Positions 55,679-64,000 of a stretch of 64,000 bases of DNA are shown piece after piece. The position numbers and the translations under genes are program-made. Position 1 is the stretch's first letter. The number at the start of each line of letters is the position of its first letter. The notes under the pieces are model-generated. The model saw only the letters and a list, made by a program, of their open reading frames with translations. It did no database searches and was not told where the DNA came from. Source of the DNA: Changpingibacter yushuensis (GTDB lineage: Bacteria > Actinomycetota > Actinomycetes > Actinomycetales > Actinomycetaceae); assembly GCF_014041995.1 (NCBI RefSeq), contig NZ_CP059492.1, positions 496,001 to 560,000 of the forward strand, in the 5' to 3' direction.

Positions 55679-56785
55679 CTATGATCCGTTCTGAAGCAGA
55701 AGGCGACGAGCACGCGTTCGAATAAAATGCTCCGAACTCCGCTGAACTACTGTTCGGATCTGGTGTCGAAAACGGTATGCCATCGCCAAGAAGCGACAAT
55801 AAACCAAAAAACTGCGTTCTCTACCTTTGACTACCATATCGAGTAGCAAACCTACTACAGAGAACGACGAAACTCCCGAAAGCTGAAAATATCTGAAATA
55901 TATCTGATCTTTCGACAATGTCGCGTGCACGATTTGAAGCTCTTCAATCGACAGACGATCATTTGCGACGCAGGAAACAATGTAGCGACCAAATGCCAAA
56001 AGCCTGTCCGAAATAATAGAAGATCGCAAATGAGTGGAGGTGCTATATGAAGAGACAATGTTGTCAATCTCAAGCAATATATTTGTCTGGGTGACAATGT
56101 TCCTAATCATGTGCCTTGGACTCGAAGTAGCACCAACCGGGTTCTGAAAGTAGAAATACCCGCAGTAGTCAAGAATCGCAATTGAATGAACTTCAAATAG
56201 GATCGGAGCGAGAAATACAACATCTTCCATCCATGCCAAGCTTATGTCAAATCGGCGGCCGTCCAAAAGTTGAGCTGGAAACAAGAACAGCCACAAGTAG
56301 CACGGTTCATCGCCGCCAAGGAAAGCTCTTTGAATAGCTTCAAGATCCGCAAAAGACTGATATACACGGGGCCGAATGCGGGCATTCGCAGCTACGTTGG
56401 TTGTGTTCTCTACCATTTGATATTGCATGCGACTTAGCTCAGCCTCTCCTGTAGCGAGAGGATAGGAAAGGCGGTACAGTGCTTCGCGATGAATCCAATC
56501 ATCGGAATCCACAAATAGAATGTAATCACCAGAACAGTAATCCAGTGCCAGATTTCGTGCAGCAGAAACCCCAGCATTCGCTTGCGAAACAACTTTAATT
56601 CTATGATCCGCATCAGCTAATTCGGTGACAATAGCAAGCGTAGAATCTGTCGACCCATCGTCAACAACTATGATCTCCACGGGTTGCAGAGTCTGATCTT
56701 GAATAGAGTGAATGCAGCGCTCTATGGCAGCTTCCGCATTATACGCTGGAACGATGACGCTTATGTTCAGATCAATCGCAATCAA
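55679..56785 (-). CDS. family 2 glycosyltransferase
   Basis: A 368-residue GT2 (GT-A fold) enzyme. ISVIVPAYNAEAAIERCI (8-25), EIIVVDDGSTDST (about 37-49), SAARNLALDYCSGDYILFVDSDDW (about 75-98) give the nucleotide-sugar site with the DxD-type motif DSDD. The C-terminal half (about 200-368) is family-variable. The likely TTG start gives IDLNISVIVPAYN near the end of the start region; no strong ribosome site is seen. It adds one sugar of the EPS repeat; the donor is unknown. Confidence 0.9.
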   Translation of the reverse strand: MIAIDLNISVIVPAYNAEAAIERCIHSIQDQTLQPVEIIVVDDGSTDSTLAIVTELADADHRIKVVSQANAGVSAARNLALDYCSGDYILFVDSDDWIHREALYRLSYPLATGEAELSRMQYQMVENTTNVAANARIRPRVYQSFADLEAIQRAFLGGDEPCYLWLFLFPAQLLDGRRFDISLAWMEDVVFLAPILFEVHSIAILDYCGYFYFQNPVGATSSPRHMIRNIVTQTNILLEIDNIVSSYSTSTHLRSSIISDRLLAFGRYIVSCVANDRLSIEELQIVHATLSKDQIYFRYFQLSGVSSFSVVGLLLDMVVKGRERSFLVYCRFLAMAYRFRHQIRTVVQRSSEHFIRTRARRLLLQNGS

Positions 56786-56833
56786 ATGATACTACCATTC
56801 TAGGACGTCTTGCCAATCGGTCGTGAAAGACCG

Positions 56834-57937
56834 CTAGCTCATCAATGAGCGCCACTTCTCTAACACTACAGATAACTCATATGGTCCGAGATCCGCCGTG
56901 AACCGGCGCTGACGCACGTCCATATCACGATAGTACCTTTGAAGAAGGCTAGCCAGTTCCTCGGGTTCGCGTTCCAGCCACAAGAGAGATACCTCTGCAT
57001 TTGGAAGCTGCCTCTTGATTTCAGCAGGCCCATTGGCGGCGTTTGCAATGACTGGGACTCCAAGGGCAATCGCCTCAACCAGTACAATCCCAAAGGACTC
57101 ACTAAGTGCGCCATGTAGAAGTAAGTCAGAACTTGCGATATATGGATATGGGTTGTCAGTGCCATCTATGATTGAGACTGTGAGATTTCCGTTCTCGGAC
57201 CTGGATTCGTGAAGCAAGGTGTCGCGAAGTGGACCTTGTCCGACCAATGTCCAGTGAATCGGTATCGTCATTTCCTTAAGTATGTTGAAGAGCTGCGTTA
57301 TTCCTTTTCTCTCAGTTAAGCTTCCTACAGTAACAATACGAAGGAAATCTCTTGAATCTGATATGGGAGCGGCAGGAGATGCCAAGGCTAGTCCACGACA
57401 CTCGCTGGTATCAATACCGCATTCAATCACTTGGGGTTTGGACGGAATCGAGTATTCTTCGCACATAGCGGTTGAAACATGTTCCGTGTTTGCGATTAGT
57501 TTGTCGTAGTTCTGATTGAACACTCGCTTCACAAGGCTCTTCTTGATCTTGCCGAAGCGAATGTAGTCAGTATGATTGCGTGGGTCAAGATCCTCATAAA
57601 AGAAGTAGTTGTGTTGTGGAGCAAAGCGTTTTGCGATGCCCACAGTCAGAATTGATGACCAAAGTCTGGCGACGATCACTGAAGGCTCGATCTCACGCAG
57701 TATGTTTGCCAATTTCAGTACGCCAAATGGAATCCGGAGGTGGCTCTGAAATCCAAGATCGATGATTCTGATCCTCGGGTCAAGTGTATTTAGGAGGCCG
57801 CCCTCCTTGCGGTGTAGGATAAGCGTGCAGCTGTTGCCAGAGTCTACTAAGCTATTTAGTATCAAAGCGGTCTGCTTCTCTGCTCCGCCAAAGCGGAGAT
57901 GGGGCTGAACAAAGACGATGCGGTTTTCAGTGCTCAT
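56834..57937 (-). CDS. family 4 (GT-B) glycosyltransferase
   Basis: A 367-residue GT-B enzyme. The N-terminal FVQPHLRFGGAEKQTALIL (8-27) is the acceptor-domain glycine-rich loop. The C-terminal domain has RIVTVGSLTERKGITQLFNIL (about 200), WTLVGQGPLRDTL, and the E-x7-E-type motif ALSESFGIVLVEAIALGVPVIA (about 285-306). The start overlaps the end of the WecG-like gene by 11 bp and GGAG lies about 8 bases upstream, so the two are co-translated. Confidence 0.92.
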   Translation of the reverse strand: MSTENRIVFVQPHLRFGGAEKQTALILNSLVDSGNSCTLILHRKEGGLLNTLDPRIRIIDLGFQSHLRIPFGVLKLANILREIEPSVIVARLWSSILTVGIAKRFAPQHNYFFYEDLDPRNHTDYIRFGKIKKSLVKRVFNQNYDKLIANTEHVSTAMCEEYSIPSKPQVIECGIDTSECRGLALASPAAPISDSRDFLRIVTVGSLTERKGITQLFNILKEMTIPIHWTLVGQGPLRDTLLHESRSENGNLTVSIIDGTDNPYPYIASSDLLLHGALSESFGIVLVEAIALGVPVIANAANGPAEIKRQLPNAEVSLLWLEREPEELASLLQRYYRDMDVRQRRFTADLGPYELSVVLEKWRSLMS

Positions 57938-58760
57938 ATGGTCGACTCCGATCGCTCAATAGGCGCCACACTTCTCGAGTCCGCTCGACCAGGAGTAGAG
58001 CGGGTTCAACGGAGTACCGGTAGGCCAACCTGCGAGGATGCGCACATAAACGCCAGAGCCATTCAAGGCCGATTCGTCCAAGCCAGCGAGGGGCGAGGGC
58101 CTGCACACCAGATAGCTGGTCTATAGCACCTCCAACTACAACATAAATCGCTTCTGGAATCCGCTCAACATTCCTAATTAGAAAGCTCTCTTGCAGCGGC
58201 ATTCCAAGACCAATCAGCACCAAGTCAGGTTTAAACGTTTGGATTGCAGTTACGGTGTTCTCTTCACTCTTGGAGTTCCAAAGCTCGCCGGGCAGTGACA
58301 GGTATGTCGCCGAGCTACAGTGTTGCTTGAGTAGGGTGATAAACGACACGTTCGCGCTTTCGATGGCTCCAATTACCGCAATACGCGAAAAGGCTCCGGT
58401 CCTCACGAGCATCTCAAGCCAGTCAGTTGACCCGATTCGTTCAACACGTGTTACGGCAAGCCCTTTTCGAAGTCGCATGGTGATTGCCGTATCAACCTGT
58501 ACTGGTTTTCCATCGGCGATCACAATTGCGGCTCTGTCATACAGAGCCTTAAGCTGTTGGTCTTTACGGTAAAGGTACGCGCTGTGAAGGTTCTGGCCTA
58601 GAACGAAGTGCTGTCCTGAATGGTTCTTGAGCGCGACAATTGCAGCCAAAAGCTGATCTCTCGTCAGGGGCGTGACATCAACCCCAAGAAGTAGACCCCT
58701 TACACGTCCGGGAAATGGCTCGGTGGTCGGTCTGGGTTGAGCAAAGTGATTACACGTCAT
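57927..58760 (-). CDS. WecG/TagA/CpsF-family glycosyltransferase
   Basis: A 277-residue GT26 enzyme. GVDVTPLTRDQLLAAI (about 26), TTxxxN-like QNLHSAYLYRKD (about 55), VIADGKPVQVD (about 79, usually IPDGxG), LVLIGLGMPLQESFLIRN (about 180) and GGAIDQLSGVQALAPRWLGRIGLEWLWRL (about 208-235) are family motifs. It acts on lipid-linked sugars, commonly transferring ManNAc-type sugars, as the second step after the initiating transferase. AGGA lies 5 bases before the start. First gene of a three-glycosyltransferase operon. Confidence 0.92.
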   Translation of the reverse strand: MTCNHFAQPRPTTEPFPGRVRGLLLGVDVTPLTRDQLLAAIVALKNHSGQHFVLGQNLHSAYLYRKDQQLKALYDRAAIVIADGKPVQVDTAITMRLRKGLAVTRVERIGSTDWLEMLVRTGAFSRIAVIGAIESANVSFITLLKQHCSSATYLSLPGELWNSKSEENTVTAIQTFKPDLVLIGLGMPLQESFLIRNVERIPEAIYVVVGGAIDQLSGVQALAPRWLGRIGLEWLWRLCAHPRRLAYRYSVEPALLLVERTREVWRLLSDRSRPYEH

Positions 58761-61236
58761 TGCATCCTGCCAATAGCTGTCTATACTCGTGAACCGGATT
58801 GTTAGCGCCTATTGTAGTCGCGTCTTTCAGTTAGAGACTGAAAAGTGTCTCGATTGGGAACGAAGACAACATAGAGATTCTCGACTAGACATCGAGATCG
58901 TCTGTTACCGGAGTTCTTTCATACGGACGACCTGCTTCTCAGCTCATCTTGAGATTGGACGCAATTGGAGGGTTAATTGCCGACAGATTCGCTGTTCGTT
59001 CTGGTGAATTGATCGAGATCGGCCAGAGAACGGTATCACGCCTCAAAGGACACGCGAACACCTCTTTTTAGGCTATCGTATACATCCCCTCTTAAGGAAG
59101 GTGTCATTTCGCCGGTACTCAAGTGTAATCGTCGGGGTTCTGCCAATGAAAGACTAGCGCAGCTGCAGAGTCCACCTGCCGCCACGATATAGCAAGAAGC
59201 TTGGGCATTACTGATGCCGTCGATCTTCGACCAGACAGTCACAGATTCTACGACGGTGTCGGGTGGAAAAGTACCAAGCGACCCAATTGGCCCGTGATTT
59301 CAATTGTTTGTGTTCCTTGAGTAGGCGCCAGAAGAGCATATTGCCTGAGTTCCAGAAGTCGTTTCAATGCCGGTCTGTTGACTTGAATCTGTTTAGATCG
59401 GATTGTCGGGTATCCTGGTGCGTGGAGGATGAAAGGTGGCCTTGTCGCGCGCGCCGGGATAGGTGTTGAGCTTGTTGACGCAATGCGAAGCGATGGTGCT
59501 GGCCGCCGCGTGCACTCGGATTTGCCTTACGTGTTTCGATTCCACATGTAGCTGCGTGCCGTAGACGGTTGGTGCGCGGCTGCCATACCGGCACTTAGTA
59601 GATAACGCACATAATAGGTTGACAAGGTCTTTGCTCAGATAGGCGATGCGGCGAGATCATCAGGGTGTTTGAGTCCTCCTGACTGAAACTGCAGTTCCTA
59701 CTGTCATGCCCCGTTTGCACGATACGCAATAGGGGTCTGCTCCCAGAGACAGTCTGAGTTGTCATCCAGGAGGCTCCGCCCGCTACCATCCTGAGCGCCA
59801 GTGCCATTACAATTAGGTCCAGCGACAGTTGACGAGCAAGTGGAATCGTTCGTTTCCGAAAAGATGATCGCACGAAAGACATGCCAAGACTGCATATCTT
59901 GTCCTAAGTGGTATTGTCAGCGACAATGCACCCAGACGTGAAAGCTAGCGAGATTGCAAAGTCCACGATGAAAGATACAGGCATTTGTTGCTCTCCGTAA
60001 ACCAAATGGTCATGGATTAGAGCGCACATGCCACCGAGAACCACCAGGTGATCAGAATGACGAAACCTACTCGTGCAATAGCCCGGATTGACACTCTTTG
60101 CATCGCGCTCAATGAGAAAGCTGAATGATTCGATGGCGGATGATTGCCTACGACACGTATCGGTGCGAAAGAACAACGACAAACGTGCTAAATGAATAGA
60201 ATCTAATCTGCAATCATGGTGGAAGCGGAGTGAAACTGTGGCATCCCAAATGTGCCAGTCCTGTTGTGACTGTGGGTCAAATGCCGACTAGGTCGATAGT
60301 CTGAAGAATAGTCTTGAATGCTAGAATGTCGCCGTGATTCTCACAGATCCTTCTGCGGTATTGGTCAGCATAACTTGTTTTTCTATGAGATTCAGACTGA
60401 CCGCGGCATAACAATGGCATGCCGCATGCGCGCCGCGCTGAGACAGAACGGGGCAGTGGCATTTTCGGCGCAACTGTGTCTACTGTGAGTTCCTCGTCAT
60501 TTGACCGCCGCAATGGACGAGTAATTGATCTCGCTGCCTTGGTGAGCGTCTTGATTTCCAAAAAGGACTGATGCGTGATGGCGTCACTATTTTCATCATG
60601 ATACTAGTGCAGTTTGCTCGTTCGTGGTGGTTCCGATGGTCGATCGGCGCCAACTTGCCGATTGTTGCTGCCGAGTCGTCATTGCTTCTGGCACTGATGA
60701 GAGCGCCAATCAGCACGGTGAAGTCTGGCAGTCTGGAGTCGCCCAAGACTGTCCTAGATAGACCTACTTAGCGGCAGATCTAGATGGTGTTTGCGATGAA
60801 ACATGGTGGCGTTGAGATTCGCGCTGATTGCACTGCCGGCTCTTCCGTTCTTATCAGCTGGATATGGAGACCCGTACCTAGTGGCGCGAGCTTCCGGCTT
60901 TCCGACCGTCTCAACAGCTACGCAAGGGAAGTAGTCTGCACCAAACACCCAAGCGAGCCGGCGCAGTAAACACTCTTTTGGAGTGAACGCGAGAATGACC
61001 AGCCTTCCAAATGGGGTTTGTGCGGCGTTCAAGCGCAACATCTAAGGTCTTCACCACTGTGCGAAGATGGTGAGAAGCAGGTTCTTGCCGGTCTGGATGG
61101 TTTCGCCGCATTGGTTCTCTTTCGAGAAGGGCCCGCTGTTCTTGGGGTGCACTTCCGTCTGCGGTTGGTGTTGGGCGAAGTGTAAGTCCTGCCTGCAGTC
61201 GCTGACTCGGCCAAGGAGTTCTGACGGAACTGGTTG
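58761..61236. other. 2.5-kb gene-poor stretch at the end of the EPS cluster
   Basis: No frame longer than about 95 codons on either strand, and none with a recognisable motif or a good ribosome site. It is the largest gap in the window and probably decayed sequence. No RNA gene or repeat array was seen by eye. Confidence 0.5.
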
Positions 61237-61686
61237 CTATTCTATCGGCTGCCTTAGCACCGTACGTTGGCGACAGACATATTCGGCGTCGGCATAGATC
61301 GCGACGAGCAAACCGATCCAGGCGCCAAGACTGTTTGCTACCACGTCCCAGATCGATGCAACTCTGCCCGCAAGAAACAGGGCTTGGCTGAGTTCAACCA
61401 AGGCAGCCATAACTGGCAGCGCGATGAATGCGATCTGCCGCTTGGGCTTTGGTAGCGCCATTCCCGCGAAGAGTCCGAGAGGAATGGTCATCACGATGTT
61501 GGCGGAGAACTCGAGCTGCTTGTATCTGAACCAGCTTGGTAACCCGTGGCTATGCCAGAAGGTGAGAAACCGGATGATCTCCGGCATGCGGCCCTCGTCT
61601 ACCCGGTTGGGGCTGAGCGTTATCACGAGCACAACGAGGGCCGTGAGGGTAAACCCTGCAACTCCAACCCATTGACTCCTGCGCAC
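61237..61686 (-). CDS. VanZ-like membrane protein
   Basis: A 149-residue protein with about four helices. FSANIVMTIPLGLFAGMAL (about 62-80) and ALVELSQALFLAGRVASIWDVVANSLGAWIG (about 95-125) are VanZ-family signatures (N-[IVL]...P.G and E..Q.....R..[DS]..D...N..G). VanZ contributes to teicoplanin resistance in some species; most relatives have unknown envelope roles. The GTG start lacks a clear ribosome site. It often closes polysaccharide clusters. Confidence 0.88.
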   Translation of the reverse strand: MRRSQWVGVAGFTLTALVVLVITLSPNRVDEGRMPEIIRFLTFWHSHGLPSWFRYKQLEFSANIVMTIPLGLFAGMALPKPKRQIAFIALPVMAALVELSQALFLAGRVASIWDVVANSLGAWIGLLVAIYADAEYVCRQRTVLRQPIE

Positions 61687-61733
61687 GGGCCAAGATTAGC
61701 GCAGGTCACGGCTTGCGGCCGCGGCAGACCATT

Positions 61734-62111
61734 TCAGGTGCTCAGCTCGCCTGCCGCCAAGTAGTCCCGCAGCACTCGTGCGTGGTTGATCTTCGAGTCG
61801 CGGGCCGCATAGATGAGCGTTACCGTGCCCTCGCGTTGGATGAGGTCTTCGAGGTGCCGCGCTGCCGGGTTCTCATCGAGCTCTTCGCGATACCGTTGCG
61901 CGAACTCCTCGAAGTGGACCGGGTCGTGATTCCACTGCGTGCGTAGCTCCGGGCTGGGCGCAACATCCTTCAACCAGAGGTCAAGTGCTGCACGTTCATG
62001 GCTCACCCCGCGCGGCCACAACCGATCCACCAGAACACGGAAACCGTCACTGGCTTCCGGTGCCTCATATACACGTTTGATCTGAACGTGCCATCCCTGC
62101 GGGACTTCCAT
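61734..62111 (-). CDS. DUF488-family protein
   Basis: A 125-residue protein. VQIKRVYEAPEASDGFRVLVDRLWPRGVSHERAALDLWLKDVAPS is the standard DUF488 start with the D-R-L-W-P-R-G motif; ARDSKINHARVLRDYL closes the family core. Members are small proteins of unknown biochemistry, sometimes called uroporphyrin-III methyltransferase-like by mistake. The ATG at 62111 is chosen for family length; a TTG at 62123 is possible. An octanucleotide repeat lies 50 bases upstream, so expression may vary. Confidence 0.88.
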   Translation of the reverse strand: MEVPQGWHVQIKRVYEAPEASDGFRVLVDRLWPRGVSHERAALDLWLKDVAPSPELRTQWNHDPVHFEEFAQRYREELDENPAARHLEDLIQREGTVTLIYAARDSKINHARVLRDYLAAGELST

Positions 62112-62160
62112 CAGATAGTCCAAATTTGTTGACGCATCGTTGTTCCTTTGTGTTGATGGT

Positions 62161-62224
62161 CGGGGAGTCGGGGAGTCGGGGAGTCGGGGAGTCGGGGAGT
62201 CGGGGAGTTGGGGAGTTGGGGAGT
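62161..62224. repeat. octanucleotide microsatellite (CGGGGAGT), 8 copies
   Basis: Six perfect CGGGGAGT units followed by two TGGGGAGT variants, head to tail. It lies between the regulator stop (62255) and the DUF488 start (62111), upstream of the latter. No spacers, so not CRISPR. Confidence 0.95.
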
Positions 62225-62254
62225 CCGGCTGCCGTACGCCAGTTGCCGGACTCG

Positions 62255-62890
62255 TTAGCCGGCCTCAGGCAGGAAATGCAGCAAGCACAGATCCGGTGCT
62301 ACGAAGGGTTCGAGCTCCACATGTGCCTGTTCGCCATTGTGTGTGCGGGTTGCTAGGCCCTGCGCCAATCCGAGGTGTACTTGGCACACAATGCCCGGGT
62401 GAACGCGAGCGGCCTCCCGGAACGGGCACGAATGCAATTCAATAGAGCTGCCGGCAATTGTGGGGGAGAAGCCCATCCGTGCGAATTCACTGGCGACGGC
62501 CTGCTGGTGTTCACCGGCTGGGCGATCTAGGCCGGCCGCCCAGCGGAGGCCGGCCGCTCGGGGATCTTCGCCTGGTGCTCCGTTCGTCGCCAGCATTCCG
62601 GCTAAGGCACCAATCATTTGGTCGCTGGCCTGCTCGCCATGCGTAGCCGTGGACTGGTAGCGCACGCTCGGCCTGCCGCGGCGGCTCTCATGATGGACCT
62701 CGCGCGCCACCAGCCCGGCCTGTTCCAACTGGTCAAGGTGAAACCGCACAGTGGTGACATGCAGTCCGATTGCTTTTGCTATCTGCTGGGCAGTTAGCGG
62801 CTGGCCAGCGCTCTCAAGGGCATCGAGCAGCTCCCGCCTAGCCGGCACGGCCAGTGCTGCGTGCACGTTAGCGCTCTGTGCATCACTCAT
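62255..62890 (-). CDS. HTH transcriptional regulator with C-terminal cysteines
   Basis: A 211-residue regulator. An ArsR/MarR-type winged helix occupies about residues 10-80 (ARRELLDALESAGQ, TAQQIAKAIGLHVTTVRFHLDQLEQAGLV, ESRRGRPSVRYQ). The C-terminal part has three cysteines: SCPF, then IVC twelve residues later, then LCLL about 29 further on. The HTH-plus-cysteines layout suggests an iron-sulfur sensor of SufR-like type. It is divergent from an NnrS-like gene that it may control. No ribosome site is clear at the ATG, so leaderless translation is possible. Confidence 0.85.
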   Translation of the reverse strand: MSDAQSANVHAALAVPARRELLDALESAGQPLTAQQIAKAIGLHVTTVRFHLDQLEQAGLVAREVHHESRRGRPSVRYQSTATHGEQASDQMIGALAGMLATNGAPGEDPRAAGLRWAAGLDRPAGEHQQAVASEFARMGFSPTIAGSSIELHSCPFREAARVHPGIVCQVHLGLAQGLATRTHNGEQAHVELEPFVAPDLCLLHFLPEAG

Positions 62891-62995
62891 AGAATATAAA
62901 CTATCACCATCCTCTATAATCCTTCGAGAAGATCAAGAACGTTGTGAGCTGCTGAGCTGGTGATCCACGAGCACCACGGTTGTGAAGGAGTGGCA
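62891..62995. promoter_or_regulatory. divergent promoter region
   Basis: A 105-base divergent gap. TATAAT at 62915-62920 (forward) and AT-rich TATATT just before the regulator start (reverse) are candidate -10 boxes. AAGGAG (62985-62990) is the ribosome site of the forward gene. Matching -35 boxes were not convincing. Confidence 0.4.
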
Positions 62996-64000
62996 ATGGC
63001 GGAACCTGAAACCGCTGCGGGAAAGCCAGAGGCGCCCGCGGGTGCACCTGTTCCCAAGGCATCCCGGCGCGTTCCCCGGGTGCGGTTGGTTCTGCTCCTC
63101 TTTGCTGCAGTCAGTGTGCTGAGCGGCCTGAACGCAGCCCTGTTGAGGCTGGGTGTGCCCGCGCCCGTGCATTCGGATTCGCTCGCGTCTGCCCACGGCA
63201 TCCTCATGGTCTATGGTTTCCTCGGTACCGCCATCACTCTGGAACGTGCCGTGGCACTGCAAGCCGAGAAGTCCCGGCTTTGGGCTTACGGAGCTCCTGC
63301 GGCCAGTGGCCTCGCAGCTGCTCTACTCATTGCTTCCATCGCTGGCGTGGATGTGCCGGGTGGCAGGGCTCTTCCGGGAGGAGCATGGCTCGCTTCCATG
63401 GCCTTCTTCACCGCGATCTACTGGGCCGTGTGGCGCCGGCAAGCTTCCTACTCAGTGTTGGTGCAGGCGCTTGGTGCGATCATCGGCTTGGGCGGAGTAG
63501 CAATGTGGGCACGAGGATTCGAGGTTGCCATCATCGTTCCGTGGTGGGTGATGTTCCTGGTGCTCACAATCATTGGCGAGCGCCTCGAGTTGGCCCGTAT
63601 CTCATTCGCCTCTGGCACAACCGAACAGCGCGTACTCGCCGAATCCACCGCGCTCACCCTAACGCTGGTAGCCACACTGGTCACTCCCACAATTGGCTAC
63701 CCCTTGTTGGGCATCGCTCTTGCCGTACTGCTTATCGACGTCGGCCTCCATGACGCCGCCCGCCACCTCATCCGCTCCACCGGCTTGCCCCGCCTTTCTG
63801 CTGCCTGCATGATCCTTGCCTACGTCTGGGGATTGGTTTCAGCGGGCCTGTGGATCGTGAGTGGTCCGGTGTGGACGGGCTTCCAGTACGACGCCGCCGT
63901 CCACTCGCTCACCATCGGCTTTGCGCTCTCCATGGTGATTGCCCACGCTCCTGTGATCATCCCCGCGATCGTGCGCAGGCCTCTGCCGTATCACCCGGCG
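62996..64000 (+). CDS. NnrS-like multi-pass membrane protein (3' truncated by window end)
   Basis: 335 codons are visible and the frame is open at the window edge. The ATG has AAGGAG 5 bases upstream. A 30-residue polar N-terminus is followed by at least nine hydrophobic segments. HGILMVYGFLGTAITLERAVAL (about 64-85) and WWVMFLVLTIIGERLELAR (about 182-200) recall NnrS-type and related membrane haem/copper proteins that accompany NO metabolism in actinobacteria. The histidine and the E-R pair may bind metal. The divergent cysteine-bearing regulator supports a redox or nitrogen-oxide role, but this is inference. Confidence 0.7.
   Translation, partial: MAEPETAAGKPEAPAGAPVPKASRRVPRVRLVLLLFAAVSVLSGLNAALLRLGVPAPVHSDSLASAHGILMVYGFLGTAITLERAVALQAEKSRLWAYGAPAASGLAAALLIASIAGVDVPGGRALPGGAWLASMAFFTAIYWAVWRRQASYSVLVQALGAIIGLGGVAMWARGFEVAIIVPWWVMFLVLTIIGERLELARISFASGTTEQRVLAESTALTLTLVATLVTPTIGYPLLGIALAVLLIDVGLHDAARHLIRSTGLPRLSAACMILAYVWGLVSAGLWIVSGPVWTGFQYDAAVHSLTIGFALSMVIAHAPVIIPAIVRRPLPYHPA

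Noticed and set aside
59364-60771. Several 60-95-codon frames in the 2.5-kb gap
   Set aside because: No motif, no ribosome sites and overlapping each other on both strands.
1-64000. tRNA or rRNA genes
   Set aside because: No cloverleaf-like or conserved rRNA sequence was recognised by eye; a tRNA scan would be decisive.

Overview
The window looks like a chromosomal segment of a moderately high-GC Gram-positive actinomycete, perhaps a member of the Actinomycetaceae. The reasons are frequent GTG starts, a very large sortase-anchored (LPDTG) surface protein with DUF11/DUF5979-type repeats, paired YhgE/Pip proteins, an actinobacterial-style PEP carboxylase and actinobacterial IS3/IS21/IS110 transposases. 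No rRNA, tRNA or CRISPR array was recognised. Family names come from reading motifs only; no database was searched.

Layout. 0-9.9 kb: the end of an ABC exporter, a membrane protein preceded by about 15 copies of an octanucleotide repeat, an NCS1 cytosine/purine-type permease, two translationally coupled YhgE/Pip proteins plus a small membrane protein, and a ruined fixCX locus in which a deletion joins a GAF/LuxR-type fragment to the tail of FixC. 9.9-13.1 kb: exopolysaccharide (EPS) control and initiation genes, a Wzz/tyrosine-kinase fusion and a WbaP-type priming transferase. 13.8-21.4 kb: one giant surface protein. 21.5-25 kb: PEP carboxylase and an NAD(P)-binding reductase.

25.1-36 kb is an accessory and defence region. 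It holds a PIN(DUF4411)/XRE-ImmA pair, a HigB/HigA-ImmA pair placed between two copies of a small membrane-protein gene, a DUF4258/DUF2283 pair, a BCCT transporter, a PvuRts1I/AbaSI-like modification-dependent endonuclease, and an ApeA-like HEPN protein flanked by diverged repeats that look like duplicated gene 3' ends. 36-39.1 kb holds an ABC transporter operon whose ATPase is frameshifted in Walker A.

39.2-61 kb is the main EPS/cell-surface glycan cluster: nitroreductase-like protein, flippase (Wzx), pyruvyl transferase, polymerase (Wzy), and three glycosyltransferases including a WecG/TagA/CpsF enzyme. It is unusually gene-poor, with 0.4-2.5 kb gaps without convincing genes, and is interrupted by a transposon graveyard at 49.4-54.8 kb (IS110 with two in-frame stops, wrecked IS3, intact IS3, truncated IS21) plus IS256 and IS3 remnants. 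With the kinase and WbaP at 10-13 kb these genes could make, flip, polymerise and length-control a surface polysaccharide, although the cluster looks eroded.

61.2-64 kb: a VanZ-like protein, a DUF488 protein with a second octanucleotide repeat upstream, and a cysteine-containing HTH regulator divergent from an NnrS-like membrane protein that runs off the window.
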